Below, piece by piece: positions 49,435 to 58,922 of a DNA stretch of 64,000 nt. Below the pieces are notes generated by a model, which saw only the letters and a list, made by a program, of their open reading frames with translations, searched no databases and was not told the origin of the DNA. Both the position numbers and the translations under genes were made by a program. The stretch lies in assembly GCA_017471465.1 (NCBI GenBank), contig JAFUTI010000007.1, forward strand, positions 1 to 64,000. Direction: 5' to 3'. Numbering within the stretch: the first letter of the stretch is position 1; each line of letters starts with the position of its first letter. Source of the DNA: Prevotella sp. (lineage in GTDB: Bacteria; Bacteroidota; Bacteroidia; Bacteroidales; Bacteroidaceae).

Positions 49435-49457
49435 TTACCTGTTTTTTTTAAAAACGC

Positions 49458-49488
49458 TTTGCCGTTTCGCAGAAAATGAGTATCTTTG
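49458..49488 (+). promoter_or_regulatory. Promoter of the pyrK-pyrD genes
   Basis: TTTG at 49458-49461 and TATCTTTG at 49481-49488 (19-nt spacer). This rules out the in-frame ATG at 49476 and supports the pyrK start at 49512. Confidence 0.75.
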
Positions 49489-49511
49489 CACCCTATTTAT
49501 TAATAAGGTGT

Positions 49512-50294
49512 ATGAATACGATAAAAAAATATGAGCTCAATCTACGCGTATCCGCCGTTATATGTCTACATGAGCGCTATGTGCTACTGCGTCTGACGCA
49601 GGATGAGCCGTTGCCGTCAATGTTCCCCGGACAGTTCGTCGAGGTACGTGTCGACGGTGGTCAGCACACTTTCCTCCGACGCCCCATCTCCATTAATTTC
49701 GTCGATCGCGATCGTAACGAGCTATGGCTGTTGGTAGCCACGGTGGGCGAAGGCACGCGCTGGATGGCAACGCTTCAGACTGGTGACACGCTGAATATCA
49801 TAGGGCCTCTTGGCAACGGTTTTATGACGCCTGCCGGTCAGGGCGAAATTCTGCTGGTAGGCGGCGGTGTGGGCGTGGCTCCACTGCTCTATCAGGGAGC
49901 ATGGCTCCGTGAGCATGGCCTGCAGCCGGTGTTCCTGCTGGGAGCCCGTACTGCCAAGGACCTGCTACTGTTGGATGAATTCCGCAAGTATGGTGAGGTG
50001 CTTCTGACTACCGAGGACGGTAGTGCCGGCGAGCGTGGTTTCGTGACGCAACACTCCGTGCTCCAGCAGCGACAGTTCCTGTTGATTCAGTCGTGTGGCC
50101 CTACGCCGATGATGAAGGCTGTGGCCCGCTACGCCTATCAGGTGGACACAGAGTGTGAGGTGTCGCTGGAGAATATGATGGCGTGTGGCCTTGGGGCCTG
50201 TCTGTGCTGTGTGGAAAAGACTGTAGAGGGCAATCTGTGTGTATGTAAGGAAGGCCCGGTATTTAACATCAAACGACTGTTATGGCAACTTTAA
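49512..50294 (+). CDS. pyrK: Dihydroorotate dehydrogenase electron-transfer subunit
   Basis: About 260 residues from ATG 49512 ([10 protein letters not shown]); the earlier Met at 49476 falls inside the promoter. Residues about 5-100 are the flavin-binding barrel ('[25 protein letters not shown]' with RxxS), about 105-210 the NAD domain ('[21 protein letters not shown]'), and the C-terminus holds the [2Fe-2S] cysteines in '[14 protein letters not shown]...NLCVCKEGP'. It passes electrons from PyrD to NAD+. It overlaps pyrD by 13 bp. Confidence 0.93.
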   Translation: MNTIKKYELNLRVSAVICLHERYVLLRLTQDEPLPSMFPGQFVEVRVDGGQHTFLRRPISINFVDRDRNELWLLVATVGEGTRWMATLQTGDTLNIIGPLGNGFMTPAGQGEILLVGGGVGVAPLLYQGAWLREHGLQPVFLLGARTAKDLLLLDEFRKYGEVLLTTEDGSAGERGFVTQHSVLQQRQFLLIQSCGPTPMMKAVARYAYQVDTECEVSLENMMACGLGACLCCVEKTVEGNLCVCKEGPVFNIKRLLWQL

Positions 50295-51190
50295 ACGTGA
50301 ATATAGGACGCTTGCAGCTTAAGAACCCGGTGATGACCGCCTCGGGTACTTTCGGCTATGGGCTTGAGTTTCAGGATTTTGTTTCACTCGGCGGCCTAGG
50401 TGCCATTATCGTGAAAGGCACTACGCTTCACCCTCGTGAGGGTAACGACTATCCTCGTATGGCCGAGACACCTTCAGGTATGCTGAACTGTGTCGGCCTT
50501 CAGAACAAGGGTGTCGGCTATTTCTGCGAGCATATCTATCCGCAGCTGCTGCCTACAGGTGGCACCTACATCGTGAATGTCAGTGGTTCGTCGCCAGAGG
50601 ACTATGCCGAATGTGCTGCCCGCATTGACGAGCTGGAACACATCCCTGCCATCGAACTGAACATCTCATGCCCTAACGTCAAGGACGGTGGCATGGCTTT
50701 CGGCGTGACAACAAAAGGGGCAGCTTCTGTGGTCCGTGCCGTGCGTGAGCGCTACCACAAGACCTTGATTGTGAAGCTGTCGCCCAACGTGACTGACATT
50801 GCAGAGATTGCCCGTGCCGTGGAGTACGAGGGCGCCGACGCCGTGTCGCTCATCAATACGCTGATGGGTATGGCTGTAGACATAGAGAAACGTCGCCGTG
50901 TGCTGAGCATCGGTACAGGTGGGCTCAGCGGCCCCGCCGTGAAGCCTGTGGCGCTGCGTATGGTCTATCAGGTGGCAAAGGCCGTGAAGATACCCGTTGT
51001 GGGACTTGGCGGCATCATGACGGCCGAGGATGCTGTCGAGTTTATGATGTGCGGTGCGACGGCCATTGAGATTGGTACGGCGAATTTCATTGACCCTTCG
51101 GTCACCATCAAGGTGCGCGACGGACTGTCCGATTGGCTCGACCGTCACGGCTGTCAATCGGTACAGGAGATTATTGGTGCTATAGAATAA
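50282..51190 (+). CDS. pyrD: Dihydroorotate dehydrogenase (class 1B catalytic subunit)
   Basis: A 302-residue FMN barrel. '[13 protein letters not shown]' (about 15-27), '[17 protein letters not shown]' (about 125-141, FMN/substrate loop near the catalytic Cys), '[14 protein letters not shown]' and '[29 protein letters not shown]' (phosphate site) are class 1B features. With PyrK it oxidises dihydroorotate using NAD+, the fourth step of pyrimidine synthesis, in the cytoplasm. Overlap with pyrK indicates coupled expression at 1:1. Confidence 0.94.
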   Translation: MATLNVNIGRLQLKNPVMTASGTFGYGLEFQDFVSLGGLGAIIVKGTTLHPREGNDYPRMAETPSGMLNCVGLQNKGVGYFCEHIYPQLLPTGGTYIVNVSGSSPEDYAECAARIDELEHIPAIELNISCPNVKDGGMAFGVTTKGAASVVRAVRERYHKTLIVKLSPNVTDIAEIARAVEYEGADAVSLINTLMGMAVDIEKRRRVLSIGTGGLSGPAVKPVALRMVYQVAKAVKIPVVGLGGIMTAEDAVEFMMCGATAIEIGTANFIDPSVTIKVRDGLSDWLDRHGCQSVQEIIGAIE

Positions 51191-51213
51191 CTAATCATAA
51201 CTGAAACAGACAA

Positions 51214-54200
51214 ATGAAAACGAAACTACTATTGACTCTGACGCTGCTGGTGTGCGCGCTGTCGCTGAGTGCCCAGCAACTGGCATTCCCTGGCGCACAA
51301 GGGTGGGGTCGCTTCGCTACAGGCGGCAGAACGGGTACGGTGTACCATGTCACTAATCTGAATGACTCCGGCACCGGCTCCCTGCGCGATGCCGTCAGTC
51401 AGTCTAATCGCATCGTCGTGTTCGACGTGGGCGGTGTCATTCGCATCAACTCGCGACTGGTGTTCAAAAGCAATCTGACCATTGCCGGACAGACGGCTCC
51501 CGGTGAGGGCATCACCGTCTATGGCGACGGCATGTCGTGCTCGGGTGCCACCAATGTCATCATGCGCTACATGCGTTTCCGAATGGGTTCGGTGGGTACG
51601 AAGGATGCCGACTGTGCCGGTTTGGCCAATGGCGGCAACATCATCTTCGACCACTGCTCGTTTGCTTGGGGACAGGACGAGAACTTCTCCATCAACTGGG
51701 ACAACAAGGGTACGGCTCCTCATGACGTTACCCTGCAGAACAGTATTGTGGGTCAGGGACTTATGCAGCACTCGGCTGGCGGTCTGATTCAGGCCGACAA
51801 CATCACGATGTATCGCGTGCTGCTCTGCGATAACAAAACCCGTAACTTCAAGGTGAAGGGCAAGCACCAGTATGTGAACAACATCGTCTACAACTGGAGC
51901 GCCTATGCCTACGAGATGGGTGGCGAGTCCAGTGGCGATTCCTATGCCAATGCCGTGGGCAACCTCTTTATCAACGGCAATTCCACCGGCACGTCGGCCA
52001 ATGGCTTCTCTGGTGGCAACAGTAATTTCCATTTCTATGGTGCTGACAACTGGCAGGACCGCAACAAGGACGGCATTTTCAATCCCGAACTCTTCACGGG
52101 CGACGGCGGCAGCGACCGTCAGAGTACGCCCTACGACTATCCCGAACTGGAAACCTGGTCGGGCAAGGATCTGATAGAAAAACTGCTGCCCGAGGTGGGT
52201 GCCTCGCTGCCTTACCGCGACCTGACCGATGCTTATATGGTCAACGAGGTGCTGTCGTTCGGCAAGAAGGGTAACCTCATCACCAGTGAGAAGGATCTGC
52301 CCTACGGAACCCCTGACACCTGGACGACCTTCAAGGGTACCAAACCTCAAGACACCGACGGCGACGGCATGCCCGACGCCTGGGAGGAGGCCAACGGCAC
52401 CGACAAGACCAAGAACGACGCCATGACGCTGGCCACCAACGGCTATGCCAACATCGAGAACTACTTCAACGCCATCACCAAGAGCGACCGCCAGTTCTTC
52501 CTGCGCGCTCCCATGCTGCTCACCATGACGGCCTCTACCACCAATAGCATCACGCTCGAGTGGTCGGACTTCACCGACAACGAGGAGGGCTTTATCGTGG
52601 AGATGAAGAAAGACGGCGCGTTCACAGAGATAGGTCGCACGGCTGCCAACGTGAGCACGTTCACCTATGCCGACGAGGCACTGACGCCAGCCACCTCATA
52701 CGTGGTTCGCGTCTGCGCCTATCAGGGCGAGCAGAAGTCGGACTACACCGCAGAGCTGACCGCCAAGACGCGGCCTGAGCAGATTGACATCATCGATGCC
52801 GAGAATTTCCAGGGCACCGGAGCCGGCGAGTGGCTTATCAACCCCACGACCGACGAGACCTGTACCCTCAGCGAGGGCAAGGAATACACGGCCGTGGTGG
52901 TGCGCTCCGACGCCAACGTCACCCTTAACGGCACTGGATACATCGGCGGCACGGCCTCGCTCAACAAGACCGGACAGGGCACTCTCGTCGTGGCCTCCGA
53001 CCAGCACTACACGGGAGCCACCGTGCTGCACCATGGCGTCTACGAGTTCTCCAGCCTGAAGAACGGCGACGTGGCCAGCGGACTGGGCAAGAGCCAGGAG
53101 TTTGCGCAGAACTGGGTGATGGACGGCGGCGTATATAAGTACACCGGCCCCACTACGGCCACCAACCGCTCGGCCAGCCTCTACAACGACACCGAGCTGA
53201 ACATCAGCAAGAGCGGCACCGTGGTTACCATGAACGGCTCGTTCGAGGGGCAGGGCAACCTGACCGTCGACGGTGCAGGACAGATGCTGGTCAACAATGC
53301 CAACTTCTTCAACTTCGACGGCAACCTGGTGCTGAAGGGCGGCGAGGTGAAGCTTAGCTCGAAGGACGTCTCAGACAAAGGCCTGGGCAAGGCCTCGAAA
53401 CTGGTGCTGCAAGGCGGCGCATTCACTGCTGTGGGCAAGAACGAAGCCAATGTCACCTACAACTTCCCCATCGAGGTAGTGGCAGGTACCACCTCGTCTA
53501 CCTATTTCGACCTGTGGAACACTAACAAGTGTACGGTCACTGGCACCGGCACCCTGGAGTGGGGTGTCACCTATCTGCGCGAGTACATCGAGGGCAACTG
53601 GGACGGCTTCACCGGCCAGCTCGTCATCAAGCCCTTTGGCAACAACGGCACCAACCGCCAGTTTGCCATCCGCAACAACGTGGGCATCAAGAATGCCACC
53701 ATCTACCTGAAGAGCGGTGCTGCCATCAACGGTGCCAAGAACGAGTCAACCTATTACCTCGGCGGACTGTCGGGCGAGGCTGGTTCCGTCCTGGCCGGCT
53801 TCAATGTGAAGGCCAAGGGCAGCGGCACGTGGGTTGTAGGCGGAGCCAATACCGACGAGGAGTTTAATGGCGTCATCAACAACAACGACCAGGCCGGCAG
53901 CCATCCCGGCACCACGAACATCGTGAAGGAGGGCACCGGCGACTGGCGCCTGACGGGGGCAAACGTCTATGCCGGCAAGACAGATGTAAACGCCGGCACG
54001 CTCATTGTCAACGGCAAGCATACGGGCACAGGTGCCGTTACTGTGAAAGCCGCCGCCACGCTGGCCGGCAAGGGCACCCTGGACGCTGCTACGACCGTGA
54101 ACGGGACGCTGCAAGTCGGCGACACACTGGCAACAGACAAAGGCCTGACCTTCAACGGAGGCTTGAAGTTAGGAAATGCTGCCGTGTTGCAGCTGAACGA

Positions 54201-55344
54201 GGCTATGACAGAGAAGACCTATTATAATGGCGACCAGATTCAGGCTTTCACGGGTACCGTTACCGGCACCTTTGCCAAGATCCTGCCAGAGACGCCGGGT
54301 GAGGGCCAGACGTGGGACACCACAGAACTCTATACGAAGGGTATTCTGAAGGTGCTCGGCGGCACGGAGCGTGATCCCGATCCCACACCTGGCCCGGGGC
54401 CGCAGAGCGAGACCAAGAAGGTGTGCATCGCCTGGGGTAATTGCACCCGTACAGGTGGTGACAGCAGTTGTACCGAACTGGTGGGCAACGAGGAGAGTCC
54501 CTCCAACAACCTGGGTTTCTCTATGCACTACACCACAGTGACCGATAAGTACTTCTCCAAGGGTGAGAAGATGACCTACGACTTCGACGGCGTACAGCGT
54601 ACGGGTATCAAGCTCTCTAATGGTGCACAGGTCGGGATTAAGATGCCGGAAGGTTACAAGGCGACTAAGGTGACTTTCTGGAGTACGACGACCAATAATG
54701 CAAGTAGCCGTACTTGTTACTGGAAGGAAGTGGCAGGAAAGACCTACACCGAGGCCGACGGTCAGCTGCTCAGTCTGACGGCAACGGCAAGTTCACCCAG
54801 TAAGGCTGAGTTTGTGCTGGATAATGTGCAGAATGAGCTCACCTTCACCAATTCTGGTGAACAGCAGCAGGTAATCGTCGTCTTGGAATATCATACTGGC
54901 GGGTCTGATACACCAGAACCGACACCGGAACCGGTATCGGCGGAATTGTCATTCAATACACCAAGTGTAAGTGCCATTCTAGGGGAGACGTTCACCGCTC
55001 CGACATTGCAGAATCCTCATAATGTCGCTGTAACATGGGGTAGCAGCAATGCGGCTGTGGCAACAGTCAGCCAGCAAGGGGCTGTGTCAGTCGTTGGCGT
55101 CGGCACGACGACCATCAGTGCCACGTTCGCTGGTAATGCCGATTATCTGGCGGGTTCAGCCAGCTATCTGCTGACGGTGACGGAACCGGTGCCTGATGCT
55201 ATCAATAGCTTGAACATTGATGGCAGGCAAGTGGAGTACTTCACAACGTCTGGTGAACGCGTATCTGTCCCGGCCAAGGGCATTTATGTCTTGCGGGAGA
55301 CAACTGCTGACGGCAGAGTGACTTCCCGGATAATATGCCGATAA
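51214..55344 (+). CDS. Giant secreted pectate-lyase-like multidomain protein
   Basis: A 1376-residue protein with signal peptide (1-20, ending LSAQ). Residues about 22-420 are a PL1-type beta-helix: 'FPGAQGWGRFATGGRTGTVYHVTNLNDSGTGSLRDAV', 'ITVYGDGMSCSGATNVIMRYMRFRMG', 'DADCAGLANGGNIIFDHCSFAWGQDENF'. A Ca2+-type 'DTDGDGMPDAWEEANG' follows (about 380-395), then FN3 (about 435-525), a long region of autotransporter-like 'GxGTLxVxGxxTYTGxT' strands (about 560-1040), a CBM-like domain (about 1065-1235) and a BIG2-like domain (about 1245-1330). The tail 'GIYVLRETTADGRVTSRIICR' is a secretion tail. Probable pectin or pectate breakdown outside the cell. Confidence 0.8.
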   Translation: MKTKLLLTLTLLVCALSLSAQQLAFPGAQGWGRFATGGRTGTVYHVTNLNDSGTGSLRDAVSQSNRIVVFDVGGVIRINSRLVFKSNLTIAGQTAPGEGITVYGDGMSCSGATNVIMRYMRFRMGSVGTKDADCAGLANGGNIIFDHCSFAWGQDENFSINWDNKGTAPHDVTLQNSIVGQGLMQHSAGGLIQADNITMYRVLLCDNKTRNFKVKGKHQYVNNIVYNWSAYAYEMGGESSGDSYANAVGNLFINGNSTGTSANGFSGGNSNFHFYGADNWQDRNKDGIFNPELFTGDGGSDRQSTPYDYPELETWSGKDLIEKLLPEVGASLPYRDLTDAYMVNEVLSFGKKGNLITSEKDLPYGTPDTWTTFKGTKPQDTDGDGMPDAWEEANGTDKTKNDAMTLATNGYANIENYFNAITKSDRQFFLRAPMLLTMTASTTNSITLEWSDFTDNEEGFIVEMKKDGAFTEIGRTAANVSTFTYADEALTPATSYVVRVCAYQGEQKSDYTAELTAKTRPEQIDIIDAENFQGTGAGEWLINPTTDETCTLSEGKEYTAVVVRSDANVTLNGTGYIGGTASLNKTGQGTLVVASDQHYTGATVLHHGVYEFSSLKNGDVASGLGKSQEFAQNWVMDGGVYKYTGPTTATNRSASLYNDTELNISKSGTVVTMNGSFEGQGNLTVDGAGQMLVNNANFFNFDGNLVLKGGEVKLSSKDVSDKGLGKASKLVLQGGAFTAVGKNEANVTYNFPIEVVAGTTSSTYFDLWNTNKCTVTGTGTLEWGVTYLREYIEGNWDGFTGQLVIKPFGNNGTNRQFAIRNNVGIKNATIYLKSGAAINGAKNESTYYLGGLSGEAGSVLAGFNVKAKGSGTWVVGGANTDEEFNGVINNNDQAGSHPGTTNIVKEGTGDWRLTGANVYAGKTDVNAGTLIVNGKHTGTGAVTVKAAATLAGKGTLDAATTVNGTLQVGDTLATDKGLTFNGGLKLGNAAVLQLNEAMTEKTYYNGDQIQAFTGTVTGTFAKILPETPGEGQTWDTTELYTKGILKVLGGTERDPDPTPGPGPQSETKKVCIAWGNCTRTGGDSSCTELVGNEESPSNNLGFSMHYTTVTDKYFSKGEKMTYDFDGVQRTGIKLSNGAQVGIKMPEGYKATKVTFWSTTTNNASSRTCYWKEVAGKTYTEADGQLLSLTATASSPSKAEFVLDNVQNELTFTNSGEQQQVIVVLEYHTGGSDTPEPTPEPVSAELSFNTPSVSAILGETFTAPTLQNPHNVAVTWGSSNAAVATVSQQGAVSVVGVGTTTISATFAGNADYLAGSASYLLTVTEPVPDAINSLNIDGRQVEYFTTSGERVSVPAKGIYVLRETTADGRVTSRIICR

Positions 55345-55357
55345 CAGAAAAAAGTGG

Positions 55358-55386
55358 AAAGCGGTCTCTGTTCAGACCGCTTTTCT
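55358..55386 (+). terminator. Intrinsic terminator after the pectate-lyase-like gene
   Basis: AAAGCGGTCT (55358-55367), loop CTGTTC, AGACCGCTTT (55374-55383), followed by a T-rich run. A 10-bp stem 14 nt beyond the stop codon. Confidence 0.85.
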
Positions 55387-55400
55387 TTTGTCAACAAAAT

Positions 55401-55424
55401 GAGGGCTGCCAATAGGCAGCCCTC
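55401..55424. other. Perfect 10-bp hairpin, no T-run
   Basis: GAGGGCTGCC (55401-55410), loop AATA, GGCAGCCCTC (55415-55424). A very stable hairpin 18 nt after the intrinsic terminator. Lacking a T-run on either side, it is not an ordinary terminator; it may be an extra 3' stabiliser or a binding site. Confidence 0.65.
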
Positions 55425-55567
55425 AACCAACACAAAAACTAAACTAGACTTAACTAATGCTAATAAGACTTTCACAAGCCCCATTTAGCGTTTGCAAAGA
55501 TAGTCTTATTTTTTGAACTTTCAAATAGTTTCTGAAATATTTTTTGTATTTTTAGTATAAAAATATG

Positions 55568-56641
55568 TTAAACAGCTATCCCAGATATTAGAAAATGGTC
55601 AAAAATGACGATAGCTGTCATAGCCTCGACCACAGGTACTGCCCTGGGCAGCACACATGGGTCATGGCGTCCGCGGGCAGTCAGAGTGGTCGTGTTACCC
55701 TCCATGTCGATCGTCTCCTGTGGACGGAGTAGGGTGGCAACCGGTTTGAACGCTACGCGGAAGTAAATGTCTTCGCCGTTGGTGATGCCACCTTGTATGC
55801 CGCCACTATGATTTGTGACCGTTCTGACGATTTGCTCTTTGGTAATGAAGCGGTCGTTGACTTCGCTGCCGCGTCGGGTGGCAAAGTCAAAGCCGTCGCC
55901 ATATTCAAAACCTTTTACGGCGTTGATGCTCAGCATAGCGCTACCCAGTTCTGCGTGCAGTTTACCGAATTCCGGCTCTCCCAGTCCTGCGGGACAACCT
56001 TTGACGACACAGGTGATGACACCGCCGATGGTATCGCCTTCGGCTTTTACTTCGCTGATGAGCTGTTCCATTTCGGCTGCTTTCTCCTGGTCGGGACAAC
56101 GGACGACATTCGTCTCAGTCAGATTCAAGTCGTAGTGGTGGTAGTCGCGGTCAAGGCAGATGTTGCCCACTTGCGACGTGTAGGCCTGAATCTTGATACC
56201 CTTTTGTCGTAGTGCCAGCTTAGCCAAAGCACCGGCCACGACGCGGCTGATGGTGATGCGAGCCGACGAGCGGCCTCCGCCACGATGGTCGCGTATGCCG
56301 TATTTGCTTTGATAGGTATAGTCAGCATGCGACGGACGGAAAACTGTCCGCATGTTCTCGTAGTCCTGCGAGTGCTGGTTCTCATTGCGTACGATGAAGC
56401 CGATAGGGCAGCCTGTCGACTTACCCTCGAAGACACCGCTCAACAGCTCCACCTTATCAGGTTCCTGCCGCGAGGTTGTAATCTTGCTTTGCCCTGGGCG
56501 ACGGCGGTTCAGTTCATTTTGGATAAATGCCAGGTCAATGTCGATGCCGGCAGGCATGCCGTCTACAACACCGCCAATAGCTGCTCCATGACTCTCGCCG
56601 AAGGTGGTCAGCGTGAATTTGTGACCGAAGGTGTTACTCAT
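55568..56641 (-). CDS. aroC: Chorismate synthase
   Basis: 357 residues from Met 56641 ([19 protein letters not shown]), the usual chorismate-synthase start; an upstream frame extension reads through the cysteine/glycine-rich end of slyD. '[19 protein letters not shown]' (about 15-33), '[24 protein letters not shown]', '[40 protein letters not shown]' and '[16 protein letters not shown]' are FMN-binding and substrate signatures. It makes chorismate, the precursor used by the aromatic operon at 15.7-19.6 kb. It overlaps slyD by 8 bp. Confidence 0.95.
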   Translation of the reverse strand: MSNTFGHKFTLTTFGESHGAAIGGVVDGMPAGIDIDLAFIQNELNRRRPGQSKITTSRQEPDKVELLSGVFEGKSTGCPIGFIVRNENQHSQDYENMRTVFRPSHADYTYQSKYGIRDHRGGGRSSARITISRVVAGALAKLALRQKGIKIQAYTSQVGNICLDRDYHHYDLNLTETNVVRCPDQEKAAEMEQLISEVKAEGDTIGGVITCVVKGCPAGLGEPEFGKLHAELGSAMLSINAVKGFEYGDGFDFATRRGSEVNDRFITKEQIVRTVTNHSGGIQGGITNGEDIYFRVAFKPVATLLRPQETIDMEGNTTTLTARGRHDPCVLPRAVPVVEAMTAIVIFDHFLISGIAV

Positions 56642-57203
56642 GGCAGCCTCCGCAGCCTCCCTCGCCGCAACCCTCGCCGCAACCTTCGCCACAGTGACCT
56701 CCACAGCCACCGCATCCTCCGGTCATGTGCTTGATAAGAGCGTTCACCTCTTCGTCGGTAGCAGGACGGTTTTCAATCATCTCACCCACGAAGTTCAGTG
56801 TCTTGCCGGCCATGGGATGATTCGTGTCTACAGTGACGCCATCGGGCTCCACCTTGTCAACTCTCGCCATAAAGCGGTTTTGGTCGCTGTCGGTCAGCGT
56901 GATGATAGCCCCGGGATAGACATTCTGGGTGTCGAACTTCCCGTTTATCTCGAACATACTGCACTCTAACTTGTGGATTCCTTCAGGAATGTATTCGCCA
57001 AAAGCCTCTTCAGGCTTTAACGTAAAATCAAAGTGCGTGCCTTTGCCCAAGTTGAGCACATGCTGCTCCAATGCCGGCAGTGAGACGCCGAAACCACTGA
57101 TAAACTGGAAAGGATGGTCTTCCGAGGTCTGCTCGATGAGCGTCTTCGAGCCGTTCTCCAGAGAATAGAGCTGATAGTGTACAGCCAAAAACTTATGATC
57201 CAT
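56634..57203 (-). CDS. slyD: FKBP-type peptidyl-prolyl isomerase SlyD
   Basis: A 189-residue SlyD. The FKBP part has '[42 protein letters not shown]' (about 27-70); the inserted IF domain (about 75-130) includes '[25 protein letters not shown]'. The last 28 residues are Gly/Cys/His-rich ('[18 protein letters not shown]'), a metal-binding tail as in nickel-delivering SlyD. It isomerises prolines and chaperones unfolded proteins and metallocentre enzymes in the cytoplasm. A TACCTTTG box on the minus strand (57250-57243) is upstream. It is co-transcribed with aroC. Confidence 0.93.
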   Translation of the reverse strand: MDHKFLAVHYQLYSLENGSKTLIEQTSEDHPFQFISGFGVSLPALEQHVLNLGKGTHFDFTLKPEEAFGEYIPEGIHKLECSMFEINGKFDTQNVYPGAIITLTDSDQNRFMARVDKVEPDGVTVDTNHPMAGKTLNFVGEMIENRPATDEEVNALIKHMTGGCGGCGGHCGEGCGEGCGEGGCGGCHE

Positions 57204-57368
57204 ATTTATACCTTATTATTATATACAACTAAAATGCGGTTGCAAAGGTACGAAAAAGCTATGAAAAGACAGCACGTTTAAGGTAAAAACATTAAAAATT
57301 CAAATAACCGCCGATTATTTGACCTTTGTCAACGAAATGGCTGTTTGCGCACACAATTCGTTGAAATA

Positions 57369-57400
57369 TTTGTTGGGAATGTAAAATTGCCGTACCTTTG
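57369..57400 (+). promoter_or_regulatory. Promoter with a long 5' leader
   Basis: TTTG at 57369-57372 and TACCTTTG at 57393-57400 (20-nt spacer). The start point near 57407 leaves about 157 nt before the ATG at 57564. Confidence 0.72.
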
Positions 57401-57406
57401 CATCGT

Positions 57407-57563
57407 CAAAACCAAACAAAGGGTTGCGACAAAGGATAACAAAACACAAATTAATTAAGGTAGGAGTCTGAGGACAATAGTAAAAAGGATAACAATAAAA
57501 GGATAACAAATAATAATTAATGAAATCCGAAGACTCTGAGTAAAGAAAGAAAGGGTAAAAAAA
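57407..57563 (+). other. Long untranslated leader with three AAAGGATAACAA copies
   Basis: The 12-mer AAAGGATAACAA occurs at 57431-57442, 57484-57495 and 57498-57509. GAGTCT (about 57465) and AGACTC (about 57531) can pair. There is no good reading frame. It could be a translation-control region of the downstream small exported protein; I recognise no known riboswitch. Confidence 0.5.
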
Positions 57564-57932
57564 ATGAAAAGATTGTTTTTGATGACGATTGCAATGCTTA
57601 GTATGACTATGACATTTGCAGAGAATGAGGAAACAAAGAACGTGACGAACCTCGAGGCTTACGACATGAGCGTCAATATGCGCAAACTGGGCGTAGCCTT
57701 AGGACTGACACTTGACCAGATGGAGGCTGTGGAGAATATCCACACGACTTTCAACGCTGAGATGCAGCTTGCTGCTCACGCTGATGACAAGGATCGTAAG
57801 GAGATGGTCAGCAAGGCTGTAGAGCGTGATATCAAGTGGATGCACTATGTGCTCGACGAGAAGCAGTACCACAAGTACCTGCTCCTGCTCAACACCACGC
57901 TGAAAAACCGTGGGTTGGTCGTCAACGAATAA
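57564..57932 (+). CDS. Small exported protein of unknown function
   Basis: 122 residues with signal peptide (1-19, ending TFAEN). The mature part is helical: 'LEAYDMSVNMRKLGVALGLTLDQMEAVENIHTTFNAEMQLAAHADDKDRKEMVSKAVERDIKWMHYVLDEKQYHKYLLLLNTTLKNRGL', resembling Spy/CpxP-like periplasmic helix-hairpin proteins in layout (two LTxxQ-like segments: 'LTLDQME' and 'LDEKQYHKY'). Similar proteins are common in Prevotella. Probably a periplasmic stress or chaperone-like protein, not proven. The long leader and strong promoter suggest high or regulated expression. Confidence 0.65.
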   Translation: MKRLFLMTIAMLSMTMTFAENEETKNVTNLEAYDMSVNMRKLGVALGLTLDQMEAVENIHTTFNAEMQLAAHADDKDRKEMVSKAVERDIKWMHYVLDEKQYHKYLLLLNTTLKNRGLVVNE

Positions 57933-57966
57933 GAGAGGAAGTAAGAAGTTAGTTATTAAAAGAAGT

Positions 57967-58003
57967 GCCGCAGGATTTTTGTAATTCTGCGGCTATTTTT
58001 TTT
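57967..58003 (+). terminator. Intrinsic terminator after the small exported gene
   Basis: GCCGCAGGA (57967-57975) and TTCTGCGGC (57985-57993) pair with one mismatch around a TTTTTGTAA loop, then TATTTTTTTTG. The T-run also supplies the upstream TTTG box (58001-58004) of the next promoter. Confidence 0.85.
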
Positions 58004-58030
58004 GTATTTAAGAAAAAAATCGTATTTTTG
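58001..58030 (+). promoter_or_regulatory. Promoter of the M48 peptidase gene
   Basis: TTTG at 58001-58004 and TATTTTTG at 58023-58030 (18-nt spacer). It sets the start codon at 58062 rather than an in-frame ATG at 58002. Confidence 0.65.
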
Positions 58031-58061
58031 CACTTTGAAAGAGATTATAATTAACGAAAAG

Positions 58062-58871
58062 ATGAGAAATATCAGATTTTTTCTTGTATCGATGGTTGCC
58101 GCGCTGATGGTCAGCTGCGGAACCACCTCAACAGTGCCCATCACAGGGCGCCAGCAGACGCTGATGGTCAGTGACGGTGAAGTGCTCTCATTGGCCAATC
58201 AGCAGTATCAGGAGTTTATGAAGACGGCTAAGAAGTCGACGAACACCAAGAACACTGCAATGGTGCAACGGGTAGGTCAGAAGTTGGCCACTGCCGTCAC
58301 CAACTACCTGCGTAACAACGGTCTGGCCTCTGAGGTTAACAACTTCGCATGGGAGTTTAACCTCGTTCAAGATCAGCAGGTCAATGCCTGGTGCATGCCT
58401 GGCGGCAAGATTGTCGTCTATGAGGGACTTCTTCCTATTACGCAGGACGAATCATCGCTGGCCATCGTCCTTGGACATGAGATAGCCCATGCTGTGGCCA
58501 AGCACTCTGCAGAACAGCTGAGCACCCAGATGCGCCAGCAGTATGGCATGCAGATTGGTACGGCCATTGCCGGTGCTTTAGGTATGGGACAGAATACGCA
58601 GAGTATCGTGCAGGCTGTTGCTGCATTGAACTTTAACTTCGGCAACCTGAAATACTCTCGCAACCACGAGAGTGAGGCCGACCACATGGGGCTTATCTTT
58701 GCTGCTATGGCAGGCTACGACCCTCAGGTGGCTGTCACCTTTTGGCAGCGGATGGCTGCCGCGTCAAACAATCAGACCGCTGAGTTTATGAGTGATCACC
58801 CCAGCGATGCTACCCGTATCAAGCAGATTCAAGGCTGGATGCCTGAGGCGCTTAAGTATTACAAGAAGTAA
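58062..58871 (+). CDS. M48-family peptidase, lipoprotein
   Basis: About 269 residues from ATG 58062. A lipoprotein signal 'MVAALMVSCGTT' puts the lipidated Cys near 19. The zinc site is 'LGHEIAHAVAKHSAEQ' (HExxH, His139) with the third ligand in 'NHESEADHMGLIFAAMAGYDP' (about 205-225). It belongs to the M48 (Ste24/BepA/HtpX-like) group, acting in the periplasm on membrane-associated proteins, possibly outer-membrane assembly quality control as BepA does. No TPR domain follows, unlike BepA. Terminator follows at once. Confidence 0.9.
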   Translation: MRNIRFFLVSMVAALMVSCGTTSTVPITGRQQTLMVSDGEVLSLANQQYQEFMKTAKKSTNTKNTAMVQRVGQKLATAVTNYLRNNGLASEVNNFAWEFNLVQDQQVNAWCMPGGKIVVYEGLLPITQDESSLAIVLGHEIAHAVAKHSAEQLSTQMRQQYGMQIGTAIAGALGMGQNTQSIVQAVAALNFNFGNLKYSRNHESEADHMGLIFAAMAGYDPQVAVTFWQRMAAASNNQTAEFMSDHPSDATRIKQIQGWMPEALKYYKK

Positions 58872-58872
58872 C

Positions 58873-58912
58873 AAAAAAAGCCACACCTGCAAGAGATGTG
58901 GCTTTTTTTTTC
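58873..58912. terminator. Bidirectional intrinsic terminator
   Basis: AAAAAAAGCCACA / TGTGGCTTTTTTTTT (stem AGCCACA 58879-58885 with TGTGGCT 58897-58903) between converging genes. The A-run on one side and T-run on the other let it end both the M48 and the beta-barrel transcripts. Confidence 0.88.
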
Positions 58913-58922
58913 GGTTCTTTTA

